From: a virus
Direction: 5' to 3' (one strand)
DNA: 64,000 nucleotides
Virus record (IMG/VR): IMGVR_UViG_3300030098_003968
Coordinates: 8,603 to 72,602 of that record
The notes beneath the pieces are model-generated. The model was not told the origin of the DNA. It did not search any database and saw only the letters and a program-made list of their open reading frames with translations. A program made the position numbers and the translations under genes. Numbering within the stretch: position 1 is the first letter of the stretch; each line of letters opens with the position of its first letter. Shown here one piece after another: positions 35,167-43,153 of the stretch.

Positions 35167-36012
35167 ATGCAACCATCCACTCGCCAAGAATTAGTTACTT
35201 ATTGTAAAAGACAACTGGGTGCTCCCGTGTTGGAGATTAATGTTGCTGATGAACAAATAGATGATATCCTAGATGATTCCATTCAATTCTTTCAAGAAAG
35301 ACATTTTGATGGAACCATCCAAATGTTCATGAAGTATAAGGTAACTGAAGATGATATTAAAAGAGGAAGAGCAAGAGATGGGAGAACAGATAATGTAGGA
35401 ATAGTTACAACAACAGCAACTGCAACTATTGATGGTGGTACTACTAGTTTTAGTTGGACAGAGACTAGTAATTATTTACAAGTCCCTCCATCAGTTATTG
35501 GTGTAACAAAGGTAATGCATTTTGATGGTGCTAATACTATTACCAATAATATGTTTAGTGTTAAATATCAGTTATTCTTAAATGATATTTACTATTGGGG
35601 TTCTACTGAAATTTTAACATATGCAATGGTTAAGACTTTCCTTGAGGATATTGACTTTGCATTAACCACACAAAAACAAATCAGATTTAATCAGAGAATG
35701 GATAGATTATATCTTGATATTGATTGGTCAAGTCTTCGAGCAGATGATTTTATAGTAATGGAATGTTATAGATCATTACATCCAGATGATTATGCAAGAG
35801 TTTGGAATGATTCATTCTTAAAAAGATTTACTACTGCTAAAATTAAAAAGCAGTGGGGGCAAAATTTACTTAAATTCCAAGGGGTTAAATTACCTGGTGG
35901 GGTCGAGTTAAATGGTAGGCAAATCTATGATGACGCAGAAAAAGAATTAGAAGTCATCAGAGAACAAATGTCTAACATGTACGAACTTCCACCATTAGAT
36001 ATGATAGGTTAA
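35167..36012 (+). CDS. gp13: Head completion (neck) protein gp13
   Basis: gp13 forms, with gp14, the neck ring that seals the filled head before tail joining. The N-terminus STRQELVTYCKRQLGAPVLE, then INVADEQIDDILDDSI and FFQERHFDGT, is the strongly conserved gp13 start. The length (281 aa) is near T4 gp13 (309). The late part VMECYRSLHPDDYARVWNDS and the acidic C-terminus are also typical. It lies behind a perfect late promoter and is followed four bases later by gene 14, as in T4. Confidence 0.9.
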   Translation: MQPSTRQELVTYCKRQLGAPVLEINVADEQIDDILDDSIQFFQERHFDGTIQMFMKYKVTEDDIKRGRARDGRTDNVGIVTTTATATIDGGTTSFSWTETSNYLQVPPSVIGVTKVMHFDGANTITNNMFSVKYQLFLNDIYYWGSTEILTYAMVKTFLEDIDFALTTQKQIRFNQRMDRLYLDIDWSSLRADDFIVMECYRSLHPDDYARVWNDSFLKRFTTAKIKKQWGQNLLKFQGVKLPGGVELNGRQIYDDAEKELEVIREQMSNMYELPPLDMIG

Positions 36013-36016
36013 TGTT

Positions 36017-37435
36017 ATGGTACTTAACCCGTATTTTCAGCAAGGATCAAAGAGTGAACAAAGTTTAGTTCAATCGCTCATTAATGAGCAGTTGAAAATT
36101 TATGGTGTTGATGTACATTTTATGCCTAGGAAGTATGTTTCTTCCGATTCAGTATTAAGAGAAGTAAGTGCATCTTCATTTGAGGATGCATATCCTATAG
36201 AAGCATATATTGACAATTTTGATGGATATGGAGATAATCCAACTCTCCTTTCTAAATTTGGTATTGAGCAAACCAATGAAGTAACGTTAATAATTTCAAA
36301 GGAAAGATTTGAGAATTATATTTCTCCTTTGATGAAGAATGAGTCTAATATAAAACTTTCAACTAGACCAAAAGAAGGAGATTTAATCTATTTCCCATTT
36401 GGAGATCGTTTATTTGAAATCAAGTACGTAGAGCACGAGAAACCATTTTATATGCTTAAGAATACTTATGTATATGAACTTCGTTGTGAACTCTTCCGTT
36501 ACGAAGATGAAGTTATTGATACTGGTGTTGATGAAATTGATGACACTTTAGAAGCAACGGAAGGTGTAGATGGTGCAGACTTCGTAATTGGAACCACTCA
36601 AAAACTTACTCTTATTGGAGACGCAGAGCAAGCAACTGCTGTTACTACACAGGTACATGGTGGTATTCAATTTGTTACAGTAACAGATAGAGGTAGTGGA
36701 TATACATATGCTCCACGAGTTGCAATTTCATCTGCTCCTGCAGGTGGAGTAACTGGTATAGCAACTGCATATCTACGTGGTGGATTGTTTATTGGTGCTG
36801 GTTATGATGCTTCTTCTAATTCAAGTGTAGTACAAGAAGTTAACCTAGTTAATCCTGGTTCTGGATATACTACAGGGCCTGAAATGCAATTCTATGGTGG
36901 TGGAGGAACAGGTCTTGCTGTTACTGCATATATGGCAAATGGAACCATTGGTATCGTTACTGTTACTGGAGGTGGTTCTGGATATACTACAGCACCATCC
37001 GTCACGTTTACGGGTCTCTCAACGGTCTCTGCTGCTGCTACAGCAGTTGTAAGTACCGCAGGTACTATATCTGCTATTCATATAACTAATGCTGGTGCAG
37101 GTTATACTACACCACCAACAATCAGTATTGCTGCTCCAATAGGAACAAGTACTGGAACCTTCGTATTCAATGAAATTGTAACTGGAGGAACAAGTGGTGC
37201 TACTGCAAGAGTAAGAACATGGAACTCTGTAACAAATGAAATAGAGATATCTAATGTAGAAGGAACCTTCGCTGTATCAGAGACTCTAACAGGTTCTACA
37301 TCAGGTGCATCCCGTGTTGTAAGGTTAATAGACCTAACTAACTATGATGATGGATTTGGTGACAATGATACCTTTGAGACTGAAGCAGATGATATTCTGG
37401 ACTTCTCTGAAGGTAATCCATTCGGTACTCCATAA
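36017..37435 (+). CDS. gp14: Neck protein gp14 with inserted beta repeats
   Basis: gp14 is the second neck ring protein. The N-terminal 190 residues (VLNPYFQQGSKSEQSLVQSL, then IYGVDVHFMPRKYV and the L-I-S-K-E-R-F motif) match the gp14 family, as does the YELRCELFRYEDEVIDTGVD segment. At 472 residues it is far longer than T4 gp14 (256). The surplus is a central insert (residues about 190-420) with four G-x-G-Y-T units: GSGYTYAPRVAIS, GSGYTTGPEMQFYG, GSGYTTAPSVTFTG, GAGYTTPPTISIA. The C-terminus returns to a conserved acidic end (FETEADDILDFSEGNPFG). The insert may project from the neck as collar decoration. Confidence 0.88.
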   Translation: MVLNPYFQQGSKSEQSLVQSLINEQLKIYGVDVHFMPRKYVSSDSVLREVSASSFEDAYPIEAYIDNFDGYGDNPTLLSKFGIEQTNEVTLIISKERFENYISPLMKNESNIKLSTRPKEGDLIYFPFGDRLFEIKYVEHEKPFYMLKNTYVYELRCELFRYEDEVIDTGVDEIDDTLEATEGVDGADFVIGTTQKLTLIGDAEQATAVTTQVHGGIQFVTVTDRGSGYTYAPRVAISSAPAGGVTGIATAYLRGGLFIGAGYDASSNSSVVQEVNLVNPGSGYTTGPEMQFYGGGGTGLAVTAYMANGTIGIVTVTGGGSGYTTAPSVTFTGLSTVSAAATAVVSTAGTISAIHITNAGAGYTTPPTISIAAPIGTSTGTFVFNEIVTGGTSGATARVRTWNSVTNEIEISNVEGTFAVSETLTGSTSGASRVVRLIDLTNYDDGFGDNDTFETEADDILDFSEGNPFGTP

Positions 37436-37438
37436 ATA
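37432..37438 (+). promoter_or_regulatory. Late promoter motif ATAAATA before gene 15
   Basis: CCATAAATAAAG overlaps the gp14 stop and is 20 bases before the gp15 ATG. Confidence 0.6.
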
Positions 37439-37457
37439 AAGTGTCAGGTCTATAACT

Positions 37458-38438
37458 ATGTTTGAATATTTTTATAACGAAATCTTTAGAAAAACCATTA
37501 TTAGTTTTGGTACACTGTTTAATGATATTACCATTAAACAGGAAGATTCTACTGTGAAAGTTCCTTTGGCATATGGACCTACACAAAAGTTTTTAGCAAG
37601 ATTAGAAGAATCACCAGACCTTAATAAAAGAACATCATTGACATTACCGAGAATGTCATTTGAGTTTACTGGTCTTCAATATGATTCATCAAGAAAAGTA
37701 ACTACAACTCAACAATTTACAGTAAAGGATAATACTACTGGAAAGAATACGAATAAAGCATATATGCCTGTTCCTTATAGTATGCAATTTGAGTTAAGCA
37801 TCATGACCAAGTTGAATGATGATGCCCTTCAGATTGTTGAACAGATATTACCATATTTTCAACCACAATATAATTTAACAGTAAATTTACTTTCATCAAT
37901 GAAAGAAAAAAGAGATGTTCCTGTAATACTTGAAAGTGTTACAATGGATGATCAATATGAAGGTAATTTTACTACTCGTAGAGTTCTACTTTACACGTTA
38001 AGATTTAGTGCAAAGACATACCTATTCGGTCCTGTTACTTCTGCTACCAAGGATATCATCAAGAAGGTTGGTGTCAAATATATGGCTGGTGGTGCTACAT
38101 CTGTCGAAAGAGATGTTACATATACTGTTACTCCAAGAGCAACTAAAGATTATACAGGTGATGTTCTTACAAATCTTACAGAAGATATTGATGCATCACA
38201 GACCTCTATTACTGTAAATGATGGCAGTGCTCTTACTGCTGAAACCTATATTGATGTTGATGACGAGCAGATGTATATTAAGCAGATTGACAGCAACAAG
38301 ATTATTGTTGACAGAGGTAGGGATGGTAGAACTGCTGCTGCACACGTTAAAGGATCTGAAGTATTAGGAATTACTGCTGCTGATGATGCACTTATAGAAG
38401 CAGGAGATGACTTCGGATTTAGTGGAGAGTTTACATGA
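37458..38438 (+). CDS. gp15: Tail completion protein gp15
   Basis: gp15 caps the tail tube and sheath and makes the joint to the neck. The N-terminus MFEYFYNEIFRKTIISFGTL followed by FNDITIK, the strand VKVPLAYGPTQKFLARL and the diagnostic block DDALQIVEQILPYFQPQYNL closely match T4 gp15 (which has DDMFQIVEQILPYFQPHFN). The length is 326 aa against 272 in T4. The additional C-terminal region contains a VNDGSALTAETYIDVDDEQM unit followed by YIKQI and DRGRDG, a short beta module also found in other structural proteins here. The stop overlaps the gene 16 ATG. Confidence 0.93.
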   Translation: MFEYFYNEIFRKTIISFGTLFNDITIKQEDSTVKVPLAYGPTQKFLARLEESPDLNKRTSLTLPRMSFEFTGLQYDSSRKVTTTQQFTVKDNTTGKNTNKAYMPVPYSMQFELSIMTKLNDDALQIVEQILPYFQPQYNLTVNLLSSMKEKRDVPVILESVTMDDQYEGNFTTRRVLLYTLRFSAKTYLFGPVTSATKDIIKKVGVKYMAGGATSVERDVTYTVTPRATKDYTGDVLTNLTEDIDASQTSITVNDGSALTAETYIDVDDEQMYIKQIDSNKIIVDRGRDGRTAAAHVKGSEVLGITAADDALIEAGDDFGFSGEFT

Positions 38439-38857
38439 AGATGAGTAATTTAGATGAAACTTTTGATATAGAATCAACTATTGTTCCATCGGAAAAGGTT
38501 GGTATAACTCCAGAGCAAAAACCTGATAGACTTACCAAATCTGATATTGATAAAGACTATGAATATACTCGTGGTAATCTTTACAGTATTATAGAGAAGG
38601 GTCAGGAAGCAATTAATGGTATTCTTGAACTTGCACAAGATAGTGAGATGCCTAGAGCATATGAGGTTGCAGGACAGTTAATTAAGAGTGTCTCTGATGC
38701 AACTGATAAGTTAATGGATTTACAAAAGAAATTAAAGGATGTAGAAGAAGAAACAAAAGTAAAAGGACCATCTACAGTTAATAATGCCTTATTTGTTGGT
38801 TCAACAGCAGAGTTACAAAAACTATTAAAGAACGGACTACCTAAAGATTCTAAATAA
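38435..38857 (+). CDS. gp16: Terminase small subunit gp16
   Basis: gp16 recognises the DNA substrate and regulates the gp17 packaging motor. The 140-residue product is largely helical, with the family core RGNLYSIIEKGQEAINGILE, then PRAYEVAGQLIKSVSDATDK and LMDLQKKLKD, which forms the coiled-coil oligomer of T4-type small terminases. The length fits (T4: 164). It starts inside the gp15 stop (ATGA). Unlike in T4, gene 17 does not follow directly: a fibre gene and two small genes intervene. Confidence 0.9.
   Translation: MKMSNLDETFDIESTIVPSEKVGITPEQKPDRLTKSDIDKDYEYTRGNLYSIIEKGQEAINGILELAQDSEMPRAYEVAGQLIKSVSDATDKLMDLQKKLKDVEEETKVKGPSTVNNALFVGSTAELQKLLKNGLPKDSK
38850..38856 (+). promoter_or_regulatory. 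Late promoter motif CTAAATA before the coiled-coil fibre gene
   Basis: The motif overlaps the gp16 stop and lies 42 bases before the ATG at 38899. This favours that ATG over an upstream TTG at 38860, which would begin only four bases after the motif. Confidence 0.55.
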
Positions 38858-38898
38858 CTTTGGGAGAGGAATCCCGAAGTACTTTCAGTATCCATAAA

Positions 38899-41800
38899 AT
38901 GTCGGACAAGTTACCGTCGATAGATAATTTACCAGAGAGTAAATTACCTTCAGTCGATCAATTTATAACAGAAGAAGAAAAACTACCTTCGGTACAAGAT
39001 TTCATAGAAAATCCCGACGAAAGTGATGAAATAGAAGCAGAGAAAGAAGAAGATGAAGCACCTGGTACACCTTGCTCTGTAGAAGAGTCACAAGATTTAA
39101 CGGAGATAGTACGTCTGATAAATGACGTAAGAAAAGATATTCCAGATATTCCAGAAATAAAATATTACGACGAAGAATTAGAAAAACTTACAGAACAAGT
39201 TGAACTGGTTAGGGATAGTATTCCTGAAGTACCAGAGATAAAGTATTATGATGATGAGATTGCTTCCTTAAGAGAAGAGATAAATCAGAATGCTGCTGAT
39301 ATACCTGAAATAAAATATTATGATGAACAGGTAAATGACCTTGAGGAGAAGATTAAGGTCATTAAGGAAGATATTGTAAACCTTCCAGAACCAAAGTATT
39401 ATGAGGTAGATTTAGAGTCTCTTAAAGAAGACATTCTTGCAGTAAAAGAATCTATACCAGTATTCCCAAAGTGGGTTAATGAGGTTAATCAAGTCCCAGA
39501 TTTCTCTTGGATTGGTAAGACCTTTGGTGTAATTGATGATGATTTTAGTAAGGTTAATGATCATATCAATGATCTTAAAGATAGATTTGATGATGACATT
39601 AATCATCTTACAGAAGATCTTGATAAGAAAGACTTCGAAAAAAGAGTTAGTATTGATAAAATAACTTCGGATTTAAAAGAAACTAAAGATAAGATATACA
39701 AGGAGTTAAGAGAAGCTGCTTTAAGAATAAATGACACAAAACATTCTTTTAAGAATGATGATAGATTATTAAAGAAGGATATACTTGGTAAATTAAATGT
39801 ATTAAAGCAAAGAGTTGAAGAGGAAGTTAAGGAATTCAATAGAAAGAATACAGAAGCAAAGGATATCTTTGATGGATACTTTACTGCTCTGACAGAAGAG
39901 ATTGAAAACCTTCCAAAAGTAAAATATTATGATGAAGATATTAAGAAAGTTAGGGAAGACTTCAATATAAGTATAGATTCTCTTAAGATTCTTGTTGAAG
40001 AAATTAAAAGTAAGCAGGAAACATTAAAAGAAGAACAGGATGTATTAACTGAAGAAGTAAATAATCGTCCTATTCAACCAGATCCAGGTGAAGATAATAA
40101 GGATCCTCTTACACCAACTAATAAGAAGTTTGCTACATTAGAGGACTTATCAAAGCATTATCAGTTATTTGTTAATAGAGTTCAGCAACAGTTATATACC
40201 ATCGGTGGCGGTGGTGCAGGGTTTATTAAAGACCTTGATGATGTATCTTTTGATGAGAGTTCAGGAACTAATAAGTTATTAATCTATAATGGAGATGGAT
40301 GGGTTGGTATTGCAAGTACTGCACTATCAGGTTCATCAACATTAGATGAAGTATTAACCAAAGGTAATGTATCTGGTATTGGATTAAGTGTTGGTGTTAT
40401 TACTGCTACGAGTGGATATTTTAGTGGTATTTTAACTGCTGCCCAACTTAATTATGATGTTGTAACTGATATCTATTCTACTGGTATTGTCACGGCAACC
40501 AAGGGTATACAGCAGACGGGTAATGAAGGTTTACATGTAACTGCTGGTGTATCTACATTTGTTGGATTAACATCTTGTTTAGGTGGTTTACATGTAAGAG
40601 CAGGATCAGCTGTTACTTCTTTAATTGTTGAGGGGGATGGTCGTGTAACTGGTATTCTGACAATTGGTACTGGTAGTATTACTTTAGATGCTGCTAATAA
40701 TAAGGTTTCTGTTGGTACTGGTATAACTTTAGATGCATCAACAAGTACAATTTTAGTTGGTGGAAGTAAGGTCGCAGACTCTAGTGGTCAAGCAAACTAT
40801 ACTGGTATTGTTACTGCAGCAGGTGGTGTTGAAGTAGGAAGTGCTGCAACGATTAAGTCTAATGGTAATGCAACCTTCTCTGGTATAGTAACTGCTACTA
40901 AATTCGTTGGTAGTGGCGAAGGTTTAACTGGAGTTGCATCTACAGATAATATTCAGACTACTACAGAAGCAAATTTAATAGGTGGTCTTAAGGTTGGTAC
41001 TGCTGCGACGATTAAGGCTAATGGTAATGCAACTTTCTCTGGTATAGTAACAGCATCAAGTTTTGTTGGAGATGGAACAGGTTTAACAGGTGTTGCATCT
41101 ACGGATAATATTCAAACAGGAACTCCAGCAACATTCTTAAGTAATGTTAATATAACTGGAGTCACAACTGCAACAGGTGGTGTTCATGTTGGAACTGCTG
41201 CTACCATATATTCTAATGGTAATATTACTTGCGGTATTATAACAGCAACAAGTTTCACGGTTGCTGGAACATCTCTTGCTGAAACTATTGCTGATACTGT
41301 TGGTGGTATGGTTAGTAGTAATACTGAATCAGGTATTACTGTTGCATATCAAGATGCTGATAATACTTTAGATTTTACCGTAGGAACATTAAACCAAGAT
41401 ACAACAGGTAATGCTGCTACTGCTACTGCACTAGAAACTGCTAGAAATATTGGTGGAGTATCATTTGATGGATCTGCTAATATTAATCTTCCAGGTGTTA
41501 ACACTGCTGGTGATCAAGATACAAGTGGTAATGCTACTACTGCTACTACAGCAACAACTGCAACTAACATCACGGTTTCTGCAAATAACTCAACGGATGA
41601 AACTGTATATCCAATATTTGTAGATGGTGCTACAGGTGGTCAAGGTGCTGAAACTGATACGGGACTAACATATAATCCATCAGATGGAAATCTTACATCA
41701 ACCACATTTACTGGAGCTTTAACTGGTAATGTTACTGGTAATGCATCTGGTTCATCTGGTTCTTGTACAGGTAATGCTGCTACTGCTACAATTCTTGCTA

Positions 41801-42567
41801 CAGCTAGAAATATTGGTGGTGTATCATTTGATGGTAGTGCTGCAATTGACCTTCCAGGTGTAAATGCTTCTGGTAGTCAGAATACATCAGGTACTGCTGC
41901 AGGATTAAGTGGAACTCCAAATATTACAGTAGGAGATGTTGTTGCTGCTAGTTTAGATATCTCTGGTGATGCAGATATTGACGGAACATTAGAAGCAGAT
42001 GCAATTACTGTTAATGGTACAGCATTAGACACACACATTGCAGGGGTTACGGTAACTACTGCAACTAATGCAACTAACTTTGCTTGTAGTGCAAATAACT
42101 CTACTGATGAAACTGTATATCCAGTATTTGTAGATGGTGCTACTGGTAATCAGGGTGCTGAAACTGATACGGGATTGTCATATAATCCAAATTCAGGAAC
42201 ATTAACTGCAGCTGTATTTTCTGGTTCTGGTGCATCGTTAACTAACATTCCAGGTATTGCATCGGAATCAGATACTGCTGTTTCATCTACAAGTGCTACA
42301 ACAGTTGCAACAATTTCTGCATCTACTTATCGTGCTGCAATTGTTGATGTAGTAATCACACAGGGTTCTGCATATCAAGCAGGTCAATATGGATTAATAC
42401 ATGATGGTACAACTGCAACTATTGTTGAACAATGGGCAATTGCAACAGGTTCTATGCTAGGAACCTTTACAGCAACGATAAGTGGTGGTAATATGTTAAT
42501 GCAAGTGAATATGGGAAGTTCTTCTTCCGCAACAGTCACTGTTAAATCTAATACTATTACGGTATGA
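38899..42567 (+). CDS. Coiled-coil tail-fibre-like protein, about 1222 aa
   Basis: The start was set at ATG 38899 (MSDKLPSIDNLPESKLPSVD); an upstream in-frame TTG at 38860 is less likely. The order is: three KLPS(I/V)-type repeats in the first 50 residues; five copies of a P-E-I-K-Y-Y-D-E heptad unit plus long charged coiled coil to about residue 390; a conserved FIKDLDDVSFDESSGTNKLL junction; then fibre repeats (SGIVTA, GDGTGLTGV). Two long modules (NIGGVSFDGSA and ANNSTDETVYP) each occur twice, and the tail-tip domain ends VTVKSNTITV. It resembles long trimeric fibres. Its place between gene 16 and gene 17 is notable. Confidence 0.75.
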   Translation: MSDKLPSIDNLPESKLPSVDQFITEEEKLPSVQDFIENPDESDEIEAEKEEDEAPGTPCSVEESQDLTEIVRLINDVRKDIPDIPEIKYYDEELEKLTEQVELVRDSIPEVPEIKYYDDEIASLREEINQNAADIPEIKYYDEQVNDLEEKIKVIKEDIVNLPEPKYYEVDLESLKEDILAVKESIPVFPKWVNEVNQVPDFSWIGKTFGVIDDDFSKVNDHINDLKDRFDDDINHLTEDLDKKDFEKRVSIDKITSDLKETKDKIYKELREAALRINDTKHSFKNDDRLLKKDILGKLNVLKQRVEEEVKEFNRKNTEAKDIFDGYFTALTEEIENLPKVKYYDEDIKKVREDFNISIDSLKILVEEIKSKQETLKEEQDVLTEEVNNRPIQPDPGEDNKDPLTPTNKKFATLEDLSKHYQLFVNRVQQQLYTIGGGGAGFIKDLDDVSFDESSGTNKLLIYNGDGWVGIASTALSGSSTLDEVLTKGNVSGIGLSVGVITATSGYFSGILTAAQLNYDVVTDIYSTGIVTATKGIQQTGNEGLHVTAGVSTFVGLTSCLGGLHVRAGSAVTSLIVEGDGRVTGILTIGTGSITLDAANNKVSVGTGITLDASTSTILVGGSKVADSSGQANYTGIVTAAGGVEVGSAATIKSNGNATFSGIVTATKFVGSGEGLTGVASTDNIQTTTEANLIGGLKVGTAATIKANGNATFSGIVTASSFVGDGTGLTGVASTDNIQTGTPATFLSNVNITGVTTATGGVHVGTAATIYSNGNITCGIITATSFTVAGTSLAETIADTVGGMVSSNTESGITVAYQDADNTLDFTVGTLNQDTTGNAATATALETARNIGGVSFDGSANINLPGVNTAGDQDTSGNATTATTATTATNITVSANNSTDETVYPIFVDGATGGQGAETDTGLTYNPSDGNLTSTTFTGALTGNVTGNASGSSGSCTGNAATATILATARNIGGVSFDGSAAIDLPGVNASGSQNTSGTAAGLSGTPNITVGDVVAASLDISGDADIDGTLEADAITVNGTALDTHIAGVTVTTATNATNFACSANNSTDETVYPVFVDGATGNQGAETDTGLSYNPNSGTLTAAVFSGSGASLTNIPGIASESDTAVSSTSATTVATISASTYRAAIVDVVITQGSAYQAGQYGLIHDGTTATIVEQWAIATGSMLGTFTATISGGNMLMQVNMGSSSSATVTVKSNTITV
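40822..42200 (+). repeat. Duplicated fibre modules within the coiled-coil fibre gene
   Basis: GSAATIKSNGNATFSGIVTA is repeated about 160 bases on as GTAATIKANGNATFSGIVTA, with a third diverged copy (GTAATIYSNGNITCGIITA). The TARNIGGVSFDGSA block occurs near 41440 and 41800. The NNSTDETVYP(I/V)FVDGATG block occurs near 41585 and 42095. Such near copies allow unequal recombination. Confidence 0.8.
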
Positions 42568-42614
42568 TTTATCCACCCAATAATGCGTTTGAACTGTTGA
42601 AATTGCTTATAAAA

Positions 42615-42621
42615 CTAAATA
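42615..42621 (+). promoter_or_regulatory. Late promoter motif CTAAATA before the 129-residue gene
   Basis: AAACTAAATAAG lies in the 79-base gap upstream of the ATG at 42647. It would drive the two small genes and gene 17. Confidence 0.6.
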
Positions 42622-42646
42622 AGTAACGTATTGATATAATTTTCAC

Positions 42647-43036
42647 ATGGGACCAGCACAAATTGCTGCTTTAGAGAACTGTGGTATTCAGGTCGAAGAT
42701 GCCACAGGAGATATCAAGTTCCGTGAATTTGAGACGTTTGATGTTATTAAACCAGACCCAATAAAGGTTCCACAATCAAACATACAATACGAAGACCCAC
42801 TAAAGGAAGCAACGAAACTTCCAGATTATAATAAAGTCGGAAATATAATCGACGTATATTTGGCATGGCGGGGAAGTAACTACATGATAAAGATGTTTTT
42901 CCCTTCAGTAGTGAAACCATCACGCAGAGAAGTTCAGGATCAAGTGAGAAAAGTGTATCCTGGTGCTAAACTCTGGAACTATCAAGTATCGGAACATGAA
43001 CCTGGAGAACCTATCCTCCAAACAACAGGGGGATGA
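42647..43036 (+). CDS. Conserved hypothetical protein upstream of terminase, 129 aa
   Basis: The product starts MGPAQIAALENCGIQVEDAT and has a compact C-terminal alpha/beta part (VYLAWRGSNYMIKMFFPSVV, then REVQDQVRKVYPGAKLWNYQ). It looks globular and soluble, with no known catalytic motif. I believe similar proteins precede gene 17 in T4-like cyanophages, without known function. The next gene starts inside its 3' end in another frame. A packaging or structural accessory role is suggested only by position. Confidence 0.7.
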   Translation: MGPAQIAALENCGIQVEDATGDIKFREFETFDVIKPDPIKVPQSNIQYEDPLKEATKLPDYNKVGNIIDVYLAWRGSNYMIKMFFPSVVKPSRREVQDQVRKVYPGAKLWNYQVSEHEPGEPILQTTGG

Positions 43037-43151
43037 TAAAACTAAAGATTTAGAAAAGAAAGTAGAAGAATTAAAAAGAGCACTAGACCTACAACAAAGA
43101 ACAATAGCACACGATAGAAAACACTTTGGACAAACTTATGAAATGATTTAA
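42996..43151 (+). CDS. Small coiled-coil protein upstream of gene 17, 51 aa
   Basis: I chose the ATG at 42996 (MNLENLSSKQQGDDKTKDLE) over an in-frame ATG at 42963 because it leaves a shorter overlap with the previous gene (41 bases) and removes an unstructured extension. Residues about 17-40 form a strong heptad helix (DLEKKVEELKRALDLQQRTI). The stop is three bases before the gene 17 ATG. It may be a partner of the terminase, but no homology is recognised. Confidence 0.6.
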   Translation: MNLENLSSKQQGDDKTKDLEKKVEELKRALDLQQRTIAHDRKHFGQTYEMI

Positions 43152-43153
43152 TT

